Below are positions 44,473 to 51,558 of a stretch of 51,558 nt of DNA, in pieces (the first letter of the stretch is position 1; every line of letters begins with the position of its first letter). The DNA is from Coemansia sp. RSA 487 (lineage: Eukaryota; Kickxellomycota; Kickxellomycetes; Kickxellales; Kickxellaceae). Position numbers and translations under genes: made by a program. Under the pieces are notes generated by a model, which worked only from the letters and a program-made list of their open reading frames with translations, was not told the origin of the DNA and searched no databases. The DNA is taken from NCBI GenBank assembly GCA_027577595.1, contig JANBRJ010000110.1, positions 1 to 51,558 on the forward strand, given 5' to 3'.

Positions 44473-45552
44473 TCAGTGGCCGACTTGTTCGGAGCCAAAG
44501 CCCCCGGTACCATGTTCTGCAATCTGGCCTTGGCTGGGTTTTACGGAAGATGCAGCAGAAGTGTCCTTGACGAGTTTCTTTTGGTTCGAAGAAACGGTGT
44601 TGAAGACAGTCATTGCCTGGGCGACCATTCCCGAGACATCGTTGGCAGAGGCGGGCACAATGATGGTGTTGGACTCCTTGGCCAGGTTTCCAAAGGCCTC
44701 GACATACTGCTGCGCAACATGCAGGCCGGCAGCAAGCTCGCCGCCATCGGAGCCGCGGATAGCCTTTGCCACGCGCTCGATGGCCTGCGCCTCGGCCATG
44801 GCGGTCTGTCGGATCGCCTCCGCTTCACCCAGCGCACGATTGATCTGCTGCGCCTTCTCGGCCTCGGACTCCAGGATCTGCGCCTGCTTCGCTCCCTCGG
44901 CAACATTGATGGCGGACTGGCGCGCACCCTCGGATTCCAGGATCTGTGCGCGCTTGCTGCGTTCGGCCGAGACCTGCGAATGCATGGCCTCAACAACCTT
45001 GGATGGCGGGTGGATGTCGCGGATCTCGTACCGCAGGCATGCAATGCCCCAGGACTCGGATGCAGAGTTGATCGCGTTGACAATGTTGTGGTTCAGCGTG
45101 TTGCGCTCGGCAAGCGTGGTATCCAGCGTCATCTGTCCTATCTCGGCACGCATCGTGGTTTGCGCCAGCTGAGCAATAGAAAACTCGGCGTTGGCTACGC
45201 CGTAAGACGCCTTGTATGCGTCAATGACCTTGTAGTACAGCACGCCGTCGAGCTCTAGCGTCACGTTGTCCTGGGTAATGGCGCTCTGCGTCGGAATCTC
45301 CACCGCAACTTCTTTGAGCGACTGTGTGTAGGCTATGCGGTCCAAGAGCGGAATTAGGATGGCTAGCCCTGGGTCGAGGATTCGAGAAAACTTTCCCATT
45401 CGCTCAACCACCCAGGCCTCTTGCTGGGGCACGAATTTGAAAACTGTGTTGATTGGTAAGCTGGTTCTGCCTGTGGTGCCGATCGAGCCTGAATGGATTC
45501 CTCGTACCGCTGGCCTGAGGGCGCGGATTGCAAGTCGCTGTACGGGAAGCAT
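44473..45552 (-). CDS. Stomatin-like protein 2 (mitochondrial SPFH protein)
   Basis: This encodes 359 residues. The N-terminal MLPVQRLAIRALRPAVRG is a good mitochondrial presequence (basic, amphipathic, no acid). The SPFH/band 7 domain extends from about 40 to 230, starting VPQQEAWVVERMGKFSRIL. QSAITQDNVTLELDGVLYYK and MRAEIGQMTLDTTLAERN are near-invariant in SLP2. A long Ala/Glu-rich coiled coil follows (about 195-270), then a C-terminal region. SLP2 organises prohibitin and cardiolipin-rich domains of the inner membrane. The gene shares a 262-bp divergent promoter with mS26, also mitochondrial. Confidence 0.95.
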   Translation of the reverse strand: MLPVQRLAIRALRPAVRGIHSGSIGTTGRTSLPINTVFKFVPQQEAWVVERMGKFSRILDPGLAILIPLLDRIAYTQSLKEVAVEIPTQSAITQDNVTLELDGVLYYKVIDAYKASYGVANAEFSIAQLAQTTMRAEIGQMTLDTTLAERNTLNHNIVNAINSASESWGIACLRYEIRDIHPPSKVVEAMHSQVSAERSKRAQILESEGARQSAINVAEGAKQAQILESEAEKAQQINRALGEAEAIRQTAMAEAQAIERVAKAIRGSDGGELAAGLHVAQQYVEAFGNLAKESNTIIVPASANDVSGMVAQAMTVFNTVSSNQKKLVKDTSAASSVKPSQGQIAEHGTGGFGSEQVGH

Positions 45553-45814
45553 TTTGTTCTTTTGTTCGCAATAAAGAAATGGAATTAAAGCTGTTGAAAG
45601 CGGAGAAGATACAGCAATTTCGTAAGCGTCACTCTTCTTCGCCTTTGAAAGTCTTGGCTCCTTTTCGAAATGAAAAAGCTGATTTGATCATGTTTGAAAA
45701 ATCAGGAAATACACTTGTTATCTGCAAGTGCTAAAGCACTGAGAGGCAAAAACTTTTTTATTCTTTCAAGCTAATCTTCGAATTTTATATATATATATAT
45801 ATATACACAAAAAA

Positions 45815-46837
45815 ATGTTGAATATCATCAGCAGCACGGTCAGAATCGGTGCCACACGGCTTGAAAGCACCACAAGGATTCTAGGGCGCACAGCTTCAAC
45901 ACAGTCCGAAGCACGGCCCGCAACAGTTTGTCCACCCGATGAATACAAGGGCTCGTCAAACTACGTTCCTGGCAAACAAGGATATGCTCCAGGATTCCCA
46001 CCACCAAAGAAATGGCGCGATGCAGTGAAGCCCAAACCAGCGCCCAAACTACCGACAGATCTGCCTGCACCATCGCCAAAACAAAACAAAGTTCCAACGA
46101 ACACAAAGTCGGCCAACGACGCGCTACGGCAGTACCGCCAAAAGCTGCGCCAGAAACGCTACTCATACATGCATGAAAACCTGGTGACTGAGCAGCGCAA
46201 GCGCGAGACGCGCCAAGAGAGTCGAGAGAAAGCACACAAGCTTGTCGAGGAAAGGCGCCAGAAGTTGATCAAGGAGCGCAACGAATATATCGAGAAGCTA
46301 CGCGCTGATCCGATGTCGACCGAAAACGTACTGAACGCCGAAGGGAGGACGCTTATGCCCAACCTGCCTGAGGAAGCACAGAACGGCGATGGTAAGAAGC
46401 CGCGGCTGCACACGCTGGAGCCGGGGTACAAGCTTCAGCCTCCCCGTGTCTCGGTATCGATTCCTCGCGAAGCAAACGAGCTGCGCAACAAGGAGCGCGT
46501 GAAGAATCGCAATTTGACCCGCGAGCAGCAGCACGAGACACGCATGCAAGCGCTGATGACGCTCTACCACGAGTCTGCATCGTTTGTGCACTACGGCAAC
46601 CTTAACAAGATGGTGCATCAGTGTGTCGACGTTTTGGCCATCTCGCAGCCGTCACTGACGGAGATGACTGACAATTTGAACGACAACGGCGGCGTCATCA
46701 CTGGAGCCGAGTCGGCCCGGCGTACCATTGAGATGCGCAACATGCTGCAGGGCACTGCGGGGCGCCAGAGCAAGGTCGGATACGAGGGATTGCTCAGATG
46801 GAAAAAGGAGAATGGCGGTTCAGAGGAACAGGCGTAG
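45815..46837 (+). CDS. Mitochondrial ribosomal protein mS26 (Pet123-like)
   Basis: This encodes 340 residues. A presequence-like start (MLNIISSTVRIGATRLESTTRIL) is followed by a Pro/Lys-rich linker and a long basic helix of about 100-180 (RQYRQKLRQKRYSYMHENLV, then RETRQESREKAHKLVEERRQ). This layout is that of mS26/Pet123 of the mitochondrial small ribosomal subunit. The C-terminal half contains HYGNLNKMVHQCVDVLAI. The family call is by architecture and remembered similarity. The ATG follows a 20-base TA tract and a short A-rich stretch. Confidence 0.75.
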   Translation: MLNIISSTVRIGATRLESTTRILGRTASTQSEARPATVCPPDEYKGSSNYVPGKQGYAPGFPPPKKWRDAVKPKPAPKLPTDLPAPSPKQNKVPTNTKSANDALRQYRQKLRQKRYSYMHENLVTEQRKRETRQESREKAHKLVEERRQKLIKERNEYIEKLRADPMSTENVLNAEGRTLMPNLPEEAQNGDGKKPRLHTLEPGYKLQPPRVSVSIPREANELRNKERVKNRNLTREQQHETRMQALMTLYHESASFVHYGNLNKMVHQCVDVLAISQPSLTEMTDNLNDNGGVITGAESARRTIEMRNMLQGTAGRQSKVGYEGLLRWKKENGGSEEQA

Positions 46838-46908
46838 ATATGGATCTGGTTAAGACGTGGTAGCTTTCCTTCTTATTCGTCATTAGATATAAAAATGACT
46901 AGTTAGTT

Positions 46909-47697
46909 TTATTGCTTGAATATTGCTTGGGCCAGGTTTAGGAACTCTGCTTCAGAGATGCCGGCGTCCTTGGCGCACTGCGCAGATGATGCCAAGAGAT
47001 AAGGCAGCGCAGACATTTTGGCTTCCTTTGAGAAGCTAGGAGATTCTGGCGGTTGTTGGGCTGATGCTGCTGGCTTTGGGGACGGCTCTGGGGCATCCAG
47101 GTCAAGGAACTGGTCCCAGTAATCGTTACCATCGCTATCGCTATCGCCATTATCGGATTCGTTCAGCTTGCTGGCAAATGTAGCTTTGGCGTCGTCAATC
47201 GTAGTGGCTGTATTTCTGATGGCGGCGTCTGAACGCATTTCTTCCGATGCTGGTGGAAACCTTTCGTCAACGGCTATCGTGCCAAAGTACAGCCACTTGT
47301 CGCTCTCCTGTAGTAGATCCACAACAAATGTCGAAGCGCCATCCTGCAAGTAGGCAAACGGCACATATGCATGCATCGTCTCGTGGTCGACCAGCGCAAA
47401 GCGCACGTTTTCGGAAGATAGAACCTCAGCCTGGTCCTCGGTGAGCTCCAGCGCAAAGTGAGAACCGCGGATATAATCGCCAATGTCTGTAGCGCGATCG
47501 TCGCTCCATTGCAAGGTTTGGTCGATCTGGGCAAAAAACGACCTATCAGCAGCCTTCGCCATCGTTGGGCCGAGAAAGTCCCAGCGCTGCTGAACGGCGC
47601 TGCAAGAAACCTTCATCAGCTCGTCTATTTGTGTCGTTGTCCGTAGAAACAGCACGCGCTTGGCGGCTTCGACGACGTCTTTGGCAGGCTGATACAT
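46909..47697 (-). CDS. Uncharacterised acidic protein
   Basis: This encodes 262 residues starting MYQPAKDVVEAAKRV. The first 150 residues are globular and mixed alpha/beta, containing WDFLGPTMAKAADRSFFAQI and a VDHETMHAYVPFAYLQDG segment. Residues 175-225 are acidic and low complexity, with the short DYWDQFLDLD motif seen as a docking-like motif in unrelated fungal proteins. The last 35 residues are helical (ALPYLLASSAQCAKDAGISE). No known family was recognised. It is convergent with mS26 and divergent from phosphoglucomutase. Confidence 0.7.
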   Translation of the reverse strand: MYQPAKDVVEAAKRVLFLRTTTQIDELMKVSCSAVQQRWDFLGPTMAKAADRSFFAQIDQTLQWSDDRATDIGDYIRGSHFALELTEDQAEVLSSENVRFALVDHETMHAYVPFAYLQDGASTFVVDLLQESDKWLYFGTIAVDERFPPASEEMRSDAAIRNTATTIDDAKATFASKLNESDNGDSDSDGNDYWDQFLDLDAPEPSPKPAASAQQPPESPSFSKEAKMSALPYLLASSAQCAKDAGISEAEFLNLAQAIFKQ

Positions 47698-48027
47698 CTA
47701 TTAAAAGGAAGCACAAAACACAAGCTATCTATCTAGAATGGAAAGCAGCTTCATTAATGCGCAACCAACATGTGTTAAGATGCAAGGGTGTGCTCAAATT
47801 TTCAATCTTCCCAAAGTATGGTGCATATCCAAACCCTAACCCCCCTCCCAGTCAACCAAGAGAAGATGGATGAAGGATGTATAAAAAGCTGCCATCACTG
47901 CTTCCCAGTCCTTTCCTTTCTCCTTTCGCTATCTCCATCCTATCTTTTCTTCTTTTTTTTTTTTGCTTGCTTACTTGCTTGCTTACTCGCTCTATCAATC
48001 AAGGCTCCCTTATTTCGATTGAATAAA
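47698..48027 (+). promoter_or_regulatory. Phosphoglucomutase promoter with telo-box and TATA
   Basis: AAACCCTAAC at 47831-47840 equals one and a half TTAGGG-type telomere repeats on the minus strand and is a telo-box, the kind bound by Tbf1/Teb1-like factors. It is followed by CCCCCCTCCC. GTATAAAAAG at 47879-47888 is a TATA box, about 140 bases before the ATG. A CTTG/CTTA tract follows at 47965-47990. The TATA assignment is firm by position; the telo-box role is inference. Confidence 0.5.
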
Positions 48028-49686
48028 ATGGCCACTGTTGTTAAAACTTCGCCGTTCGAGGGCCAAAAGCCCGGCACGTCCGGCCTCCGCAAGCGCGTGG
48101 TCGTTTTCCAGCAGCCTCACTACACCGAGAACTTCATCCAAGCCATATTCACAGCGATGCCAGCGCCTGGTCCCCAAGGTGCAACCATTGTTGTTGGCGG
48201 AGACGGACGCTACTACGTCAAGGATGTCGTGCAAAAGATCATTAGCATCGGTGCAGCCAATGGCATAGCACGCTTCATTATCGGCAAGGACGGTATTCTC
48301 TCGACACCAGCAGCATCAGCAGTTATCCGCACGCGCAAGGCCGACGGCGGTATCATTCTGACTGCGTCGCATAACCCGGGAGGCCCTGAAAACGACTTTG
48401 GCATCAAGTACAACACGCGCAACGGCGGCCCGGCGGCCGAGTCTGTCACTGACGCTATGTACCAGGCAACGCTGTCGATGACCGAGTATAAAACCATTGC
48501 TGGTTTCTCAGAAGCTGACCTGTCTGCTGTTGGTAAGCAACAGTTCGATGGCTATACCGTCGAGATTGTCGACCCTGTCGAGGACTATGTGCAGCTGATC
48601 AAGAGCATCTTTGATTTCGCCCTGATCAAGCGCTTCCGCTCAGAGAACCCGCAGTTTACGCTTCTCTTTGACGCGCTGAATGGCGTAACCGGGCCATACG
48701 GACAGCGGATATTCGTAGAGGAGCTGGGTTTTCCCGCCAGCTCCCTCGATCAGTGCACGCCTCTTGAGGACTTTGGTGGCTCGCACCCGGACCCGAACCT
48801 GACGTACGCACACAAGCTTGTTGAACGAGTGGCAAAGGAGCGCGTCTCGCTGGGCGCGGCTTCTGACGGCGATGGTGACCGCAACATGGTCCTCAGCCAT
48901 GACTGGTTTGTCACCCCGTCGGACTCTGTTGCACTGATAGCGCACTATGCGGCAGACTGCATCCCTTACTTTAAGAACAACAATGGACTGCGTGGCCTTG
49001 CGCGGTCTATGCCGACATCTTGCGCCATTGATCGTGTTGCTGCGCGCAAGGGGCTCGAGTGCTTTGAGGTGCCGACTGGCTGGAAGTTCTTTGGCAACCT
49101 GATGGACGCTGGTCGCCTGTCGATATGCGGCGAAGAGTCGTTTGGAACAGGCTCGGACCATATCCGCGAAAAGGATGGCATCTGGGCTATTGTTGCGTGG
49201 CTAAACATCATTGCCCACGTCAGCCAGACTGTTCCCAACACCACTGTGCGGTCGCTGATGCTCGACTTTTTCAGTATTTACGGCCGCAACTACTTTACCC
49301 GCTACGACTATGAAGAAGTCGATGCTGTTGGTGCTGGAAAGATGATGGACAGGCTGCGCGGGCTAGGCGCTGACATTCTGGGCAAGTCATTCGGCGGATT
49401 CATCGTTTCAAGGCTTGACGACTTTGAATACACTGACCCAATTGACGGAAGCGTTTCCATAAAGCAGGGTGTCCGTGTTGTGTTTGCAGACTCGTCACGT
49501 ATAATCTTCCGCTTGTCGGGCACAGGCTCGCAGGGCGCAACCATACGCATCTACATTGAAAAATACGACAGCAAGCAGTGTGACCAGGACGCTCAAGTAG
49601 CCCTAAAGCCGCTAGTTGATGCAGCACTTTGCATTTCAAAGCTTGAAGAATACACTGGGCGCAAGGAGCCAACTGTGATTACTTGA
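48028..49686 (+). CDS. PGM1: Phosphoglucomutase
   Basis: This encodes 552 residues of alpha-D-glucose phosphomutase (glucose-1-phosphate to glucose-6-phosphate), cytosolic and central to glycogen, trehalose and cell-wall precursor supply. The start MATVVKTSPFEGQKPGTSGL matches family N-termini. The phosphoserine loop TASHNPGG lies at about residue 111. The Mg2+ loop reads SDGDGDRN near 280-286. GEESFGTGSDHIREKDG near 369 is the sugar-specificity loop, and the C-terminal phosphate-binding region has RLSGTGSQGATIR. All catalytic elements are present. The frame extends upstream, but the Pgm N-terminus fixes ATG 48028. The symbol is by family; paralogues may exist. Confidence 0.96.
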   Translation: MATVVKTSPFEGQKPGTSGLRKRVVVFQQPHYTENFIQAIFTAMPAPGPQGATIVVGGDGRYYVKDVVQKIISIGAANGIARFIIGKDGILSTPAASAVIRTRKADGGIILTASHNPGGPENDFGIKYNTRNGGPAAESVTDAMYQATLSMTEYKTIAGFSEADLSAVGKQQFDGYTVEIVDPVEDYVQLIKSIFDFALIKRFRSENPQFTLLFDALNGVTGPYGQRIFVEELGFPASSLDQCTPLEDFGGSHPDPNLTYAHKLVERVAKERVSLGAASDGDGDRNMVLSHDWFVTPSDSVALIAHYAADCIPYFKNNNGLRGLARSMPTSCAIDRVAARKGLECFEVPTGWKFFGNLMDAGRLSICGEESFGTGSDHIREKDGIWAIVAWLNIIAHVSQTVPNTTVRSLMLDFFSIYGRNYFTRYDYEEVDAVGAGKMMDRLRGLGADILGKSFGGFIVSRLDDFEYTDPIDGSVSIKQGVRVVFADSSRIIFRLSGTGSQGATIRIYIEKYDSKQCDQDAQVALKPLVDAALCISKLEEYTGRKEPTVIT

Positions 49687-49749
49687 TAGCTTAGTTTTAT
49701 TTATTTTCATACAAAGAGTGATATTGAAATTGTTTGCATACTAAGTGTG

Positions 49750-50259
49750 CTATACGGGTTGCTCAGGTGGTTTTTCGTCTTCATCTTCATCTTCTGGTGC
49801 TGGTGCTCCTCCTTTCTTTTTGCCTGCTGTTTCGCTCATAATGTACACCACCACGAAAACGGCTACCATGATCAAATATGCAATACCCATTCGCTGACAA
49901 TTCTGTGCCAGCTGGCTTAGTGATGATGCGGTAAGCAAGACAGTCGTTACGGGATCAAAGTAAAGTACACAGCACGACACAAGCATGAATAAGCTGTAAT
50001 GAATTGCATATGCCAAACGGCGGCCTGACCTTCCCTCAGTACTGGAGTTATAGATGCGAAATGAAGTGTACAGTGTTGCAACACACATAATTGCACGTAC
50101 AGCATAGGTCGCATTGTACCAGTATGCCTTTTTAACTCCAGAGTCAGGCTTTGTGTCATACAAGCATATTAGTACAGTTAGTAAAATAAGGAAAAATGCA
50201 AGAAAAATTGCAAAGCCCCTAATAATTTTGATACGATTTTGTTTCAAAAACTTCCACAT
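49750..50259 (-). CDS. Four-helix membrane protein, function unknown
   Basis: This encodes 169 residues. Hydrophobic segments lie at about 12-34, 52-68, 85-110 and 122-142 (IAYLIMVAVFVVVYIMS). The N-terminus is basic (MWKFLKQNRIKIIR), and the C-terminal tail of about 25 residues is Lys- then Glu/Asp/Pro-rich (KKKGGAPAPEDEDEDEKPPE). No signal peptide, motif or family was recognised. It is convergent with phosphoglucomutase. Codon use is more AT-rich than in the larger neighbours. Confidence 0.65.
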   Translation of the reverse strand: MWKFLKQNRIKIIRGFAIFLAFFLILLTVLICLYDTKPDSGVKKAYWYNATYAVRAIMCVATLYTSFRIYNSSTEGRSGRRLAYAIHYSLFMLVSCCVLYFDPVTTVLLTASSLSQLAQNCQRMGIAYLIMVAVFVVVYIMSETAGKKKGGAPAPEDEDEDEKPPEQPV

Positions 50260-50920
50260 GTTGTGTAATAGTGTTGTTAAAAGCGTTCAATTTAAAAAGA
50301 AATGAGGGAATGATGTGGAGAAAAAGAACACAGACACAGACTTTTTGTGAGCTATAGCCATCTTTTATACACTCCATATATCGGAGCAAGTAATTATATA
50401 TAGATAAAAAGAAAAAGAAAAAGAAATTTACTATTTCTGACTTTGAACTTCACATTTCCTAATATGAGCATATGACTTTTTGCAAAAAGGAGACTAAAAA
50501 GTGAGCAAGAAATGTGTGCCATCACATGTTAGTGTCCGGTTTACATGTTGCCAAAATTAACAATATATTTTTTGAACAAAAGGGAAGGGCTTTTGTATGA
50601 ATAAAAGTATATTATATAAACTGAAGAAGGGACCAAAAGCAGAAAAAACCTGTATACCTGCGATGACATGGCATGCTGTTAAATAGTGGTGAACATACAT
50701 CCAGTAATTAGATTTCGTGTCACAAGGGCTGTCTCAGTAAGCAGATTTTTTTTACAAGCTGCCCAAAATACATCTTGTTTCACAACTTATTAATTGTTAT
50801 ACAATTAGCCCTATATATGGCATGCTGATGCAGTTATTATATTTCCCTTGGTTTTTTATTCATAAGCTTTTGACAACTATTTGAACAAATTTACACGTAA
50901 ATTATATATCTCAACATCCT
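50260..50920. other. AT-rich intergenic stretch
   Basis: Nothing recognisable is seen in this 661-bp gap. It is AT-rich, with A/AG tracts (50405-50430) and TATATA-type stretches at several places, and no open frame beyond 40 codons. Confidence 0.5.
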
Positions 50921-51406
50921 TTATTTTCTGCTTTGCTTTTGCTGCTTTGCTTTTGCTGCTGCTCTTTTTGCTGCTGCTCTTTTTGCTGCTGCTCTTATTG
51001 CTGCTGCTTTTATTGCTGCTACTTTTTCTACCTCCCTAATTCGTTCATCCTTTCTTCCATTAGTGCCATCAGCTGGGACTGGGAATACTCCATATTGGGA
51101 TCCTCCTGTTGAGTGATGCTCATTTATATGACCATTGTAAGTAGCCCTCATATAAAACGTTTCACCACAGCAGCGATAAACATCTTCATTTGACATCGCA
51201 AGTACTAAATTGTTTGAATATAATAAAATGTTTAAAATGACAAAACAACGATGCAGCAGGCACTTCTTTTTATACCATGGCATTATTTGCACAATGTTCT
51301 CCATATTTCCATATTTAATATTTAATATAAAGGCCCTATAAATAGAACCAAGTATAAATAGCCAAGGCATTTTTGGGTTTGAAAATACATCGCATCTGGA
51401 AGGCAT
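50921..51406 (-). CDS. Small unknown protein with Cys/His cluster and KRAAA tail
   Basis: This encodes 161 residues from ATG 51406 (MPSRCDVFSNPKM). The first 70 residues include a hydrophobic stretch (LHRCFVILNILLYSNNLVLA). After it comes VYRCCGETFYMRATYNGHINEHH, which is spaced like a C2H2 zinc finger except that the two Cys are adjacent, so zinc binding is doubtful. The tail is a run of Ala with Lys/Arg, encoded by a 15-bp minisatellite. An internal ATG before SNEDVYRCC would remove the hydrophobic part. The dispersed repeat copy B ends about 40 bases upstream and may provide the promoter. The gene may be a decayed family member; confidence that it is expressed is modest. Confidence 0.45.
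   Translation of the reverse strand: MPSRCDVFSNPKMPWLFILGSIYRAFILNIKYGNMENIVQIMPWYKKKCLLHRCFVILNILLYSNNLVLAMSNEDVYRCCGETFYMRATYNGHINEHHSTGGSQYGVFPVPADGTNGRKDERIREVEKVAAIKAAAIRAAAKRAAAKRAAAKAKQQKQSRK
50938..51032 (-). repeat. 15-bp minisatellite encoding KRAAA-like repeats
   Basis: Units of about 15 bp (TTGCTGCTGCTCTTT type on the plus strand) repeat about five to six times and encode the Ala-rich basic tail of the small gene at 50921. Confidence 0.8.
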
Positions 51407-51446
51407 TATATTTAGTTCTTAGTGACTTACAACAAGGGCAATGTCT

Positions 51447-51558
51447 GTTACAAATAAAAGCCTTGACGGAACTAAAGTTCTTTAACTTTATTTTCCATGA
51501 ACAATCTGGCTTTTGTACCGATACAAAACACTACAGTAATTAAACCTGTGATTGTGAC
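51447..51558 (-). repeat. Dispersed 112-bp repeat, copy B (reaches window edge)
   Basis: This is the reverse-complement counterpart of 33581-33692. It may continue beyond the window. The TATA-like dyad of copy A is degenerate here (GTACAAAAG). Confidence 0.65.

Noticed and set aside
45579-45734. 51-codon open frame between the SLP2 and mS26 genes
   Set aside because: It is short, has no recognisable content, and sits in a small divergent promoter; it could be a leader peptide but there is no support.
47831-47840. AAACCCTAAC as the template of a telomerase RNA
   Set aside because: It lies 48 bases before the TATA box of phosphoglucomutase with no supporting RNA structure.
1-51558. tRNA, 5S rRNA and CRISPR arrays
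   Set aside because: No B-box-like GGTTCGANTCC with a foldable cloverleaf, no 5S-like block and no regularly spaced repeats were found on either strand by eye.

Overview
The window looks like nuclear DNA of an early-diverging fungus, most likely of the Kickxellomycotina (Coemansia and relatives). This is an inference. It rests on an IQGAP with CH, IQ and RasGAP parts, a Kre2-type (GT15) mannosyltransferase, an Atf1-type bZIP, a type III glutamine synthetase, and a nearly intron-free set of genes (the 5.3-kb IQGAP is one exon). Species and chromosome cannot be read from the sequence.

Layout. 1-3.4 kb is repeat-rich: the end of a solo-LTR-like repeat, a broken LRR/F-box-like host gene and a decayed LINE carrying a coiled-coil ORF1-like part and an RNase H remnant. 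3.4-30.3 kb is dense housekeeping DNA: CDK11 kinase, a probable RNase P RNA gene, a tubby-like-fold protein, an M49 metallopeptidase, a very large B-box/coiled-coil/MATH-like protein, a zinc-ribbon protein, an Atf1-like bZIP factor, an MFSD10-like transporter, IQGAP, glutamine synthetase III and methylthioribose-1-phosphate isomerase. 30.3-34.4 kb is AT-rich accessory DNA: an ABCC transporter pseudogene in two pieces, with a second copy of the LTR-like repeat at the junction, a 112-bp repeat that recurs inverted at the right edge, and a second LINE tail. 34.4-50.3 kb is again dense: SF3B4, myotubularin phosphatase, a NEPRO/Rmp1-like protein, an RluA pseudouridine synthase, a small membrane protein, an alpha/beta hydrolase, SLX9, a peroxiredoxin, a GT15 mannosyltransferase, stomatin-like protein 2, mitoribosomal mS26/Pet123, an unknown protein, phosphoglucomutase and a four-helix membrane protein. 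50.9-51.56 kb holds a small unknown gene and the inverted repeat.

The genes do not form a pathway cluster. Loose themes are RNA processing (RNase P RNA, Rmp1-like, SF3B4, SLX9, pseudouridine synthase), mitochondria (SLP2, mS26) and cytokinesis or trafficking (IQGAP, myotubularin). The observations most worth following are: the RNase P RNA, supported by matching P1, P2, P3 and P4 pairings; the LTR-like repeat sitting at the broken edges of two host genes; the fungal B-box protein; leader introns and possible autoregulation at the bZIP gene; a peroxiredoxin without a resolving cysteine; and TA tracts that abut several start codons. No clearly new defence or mobile system was found.
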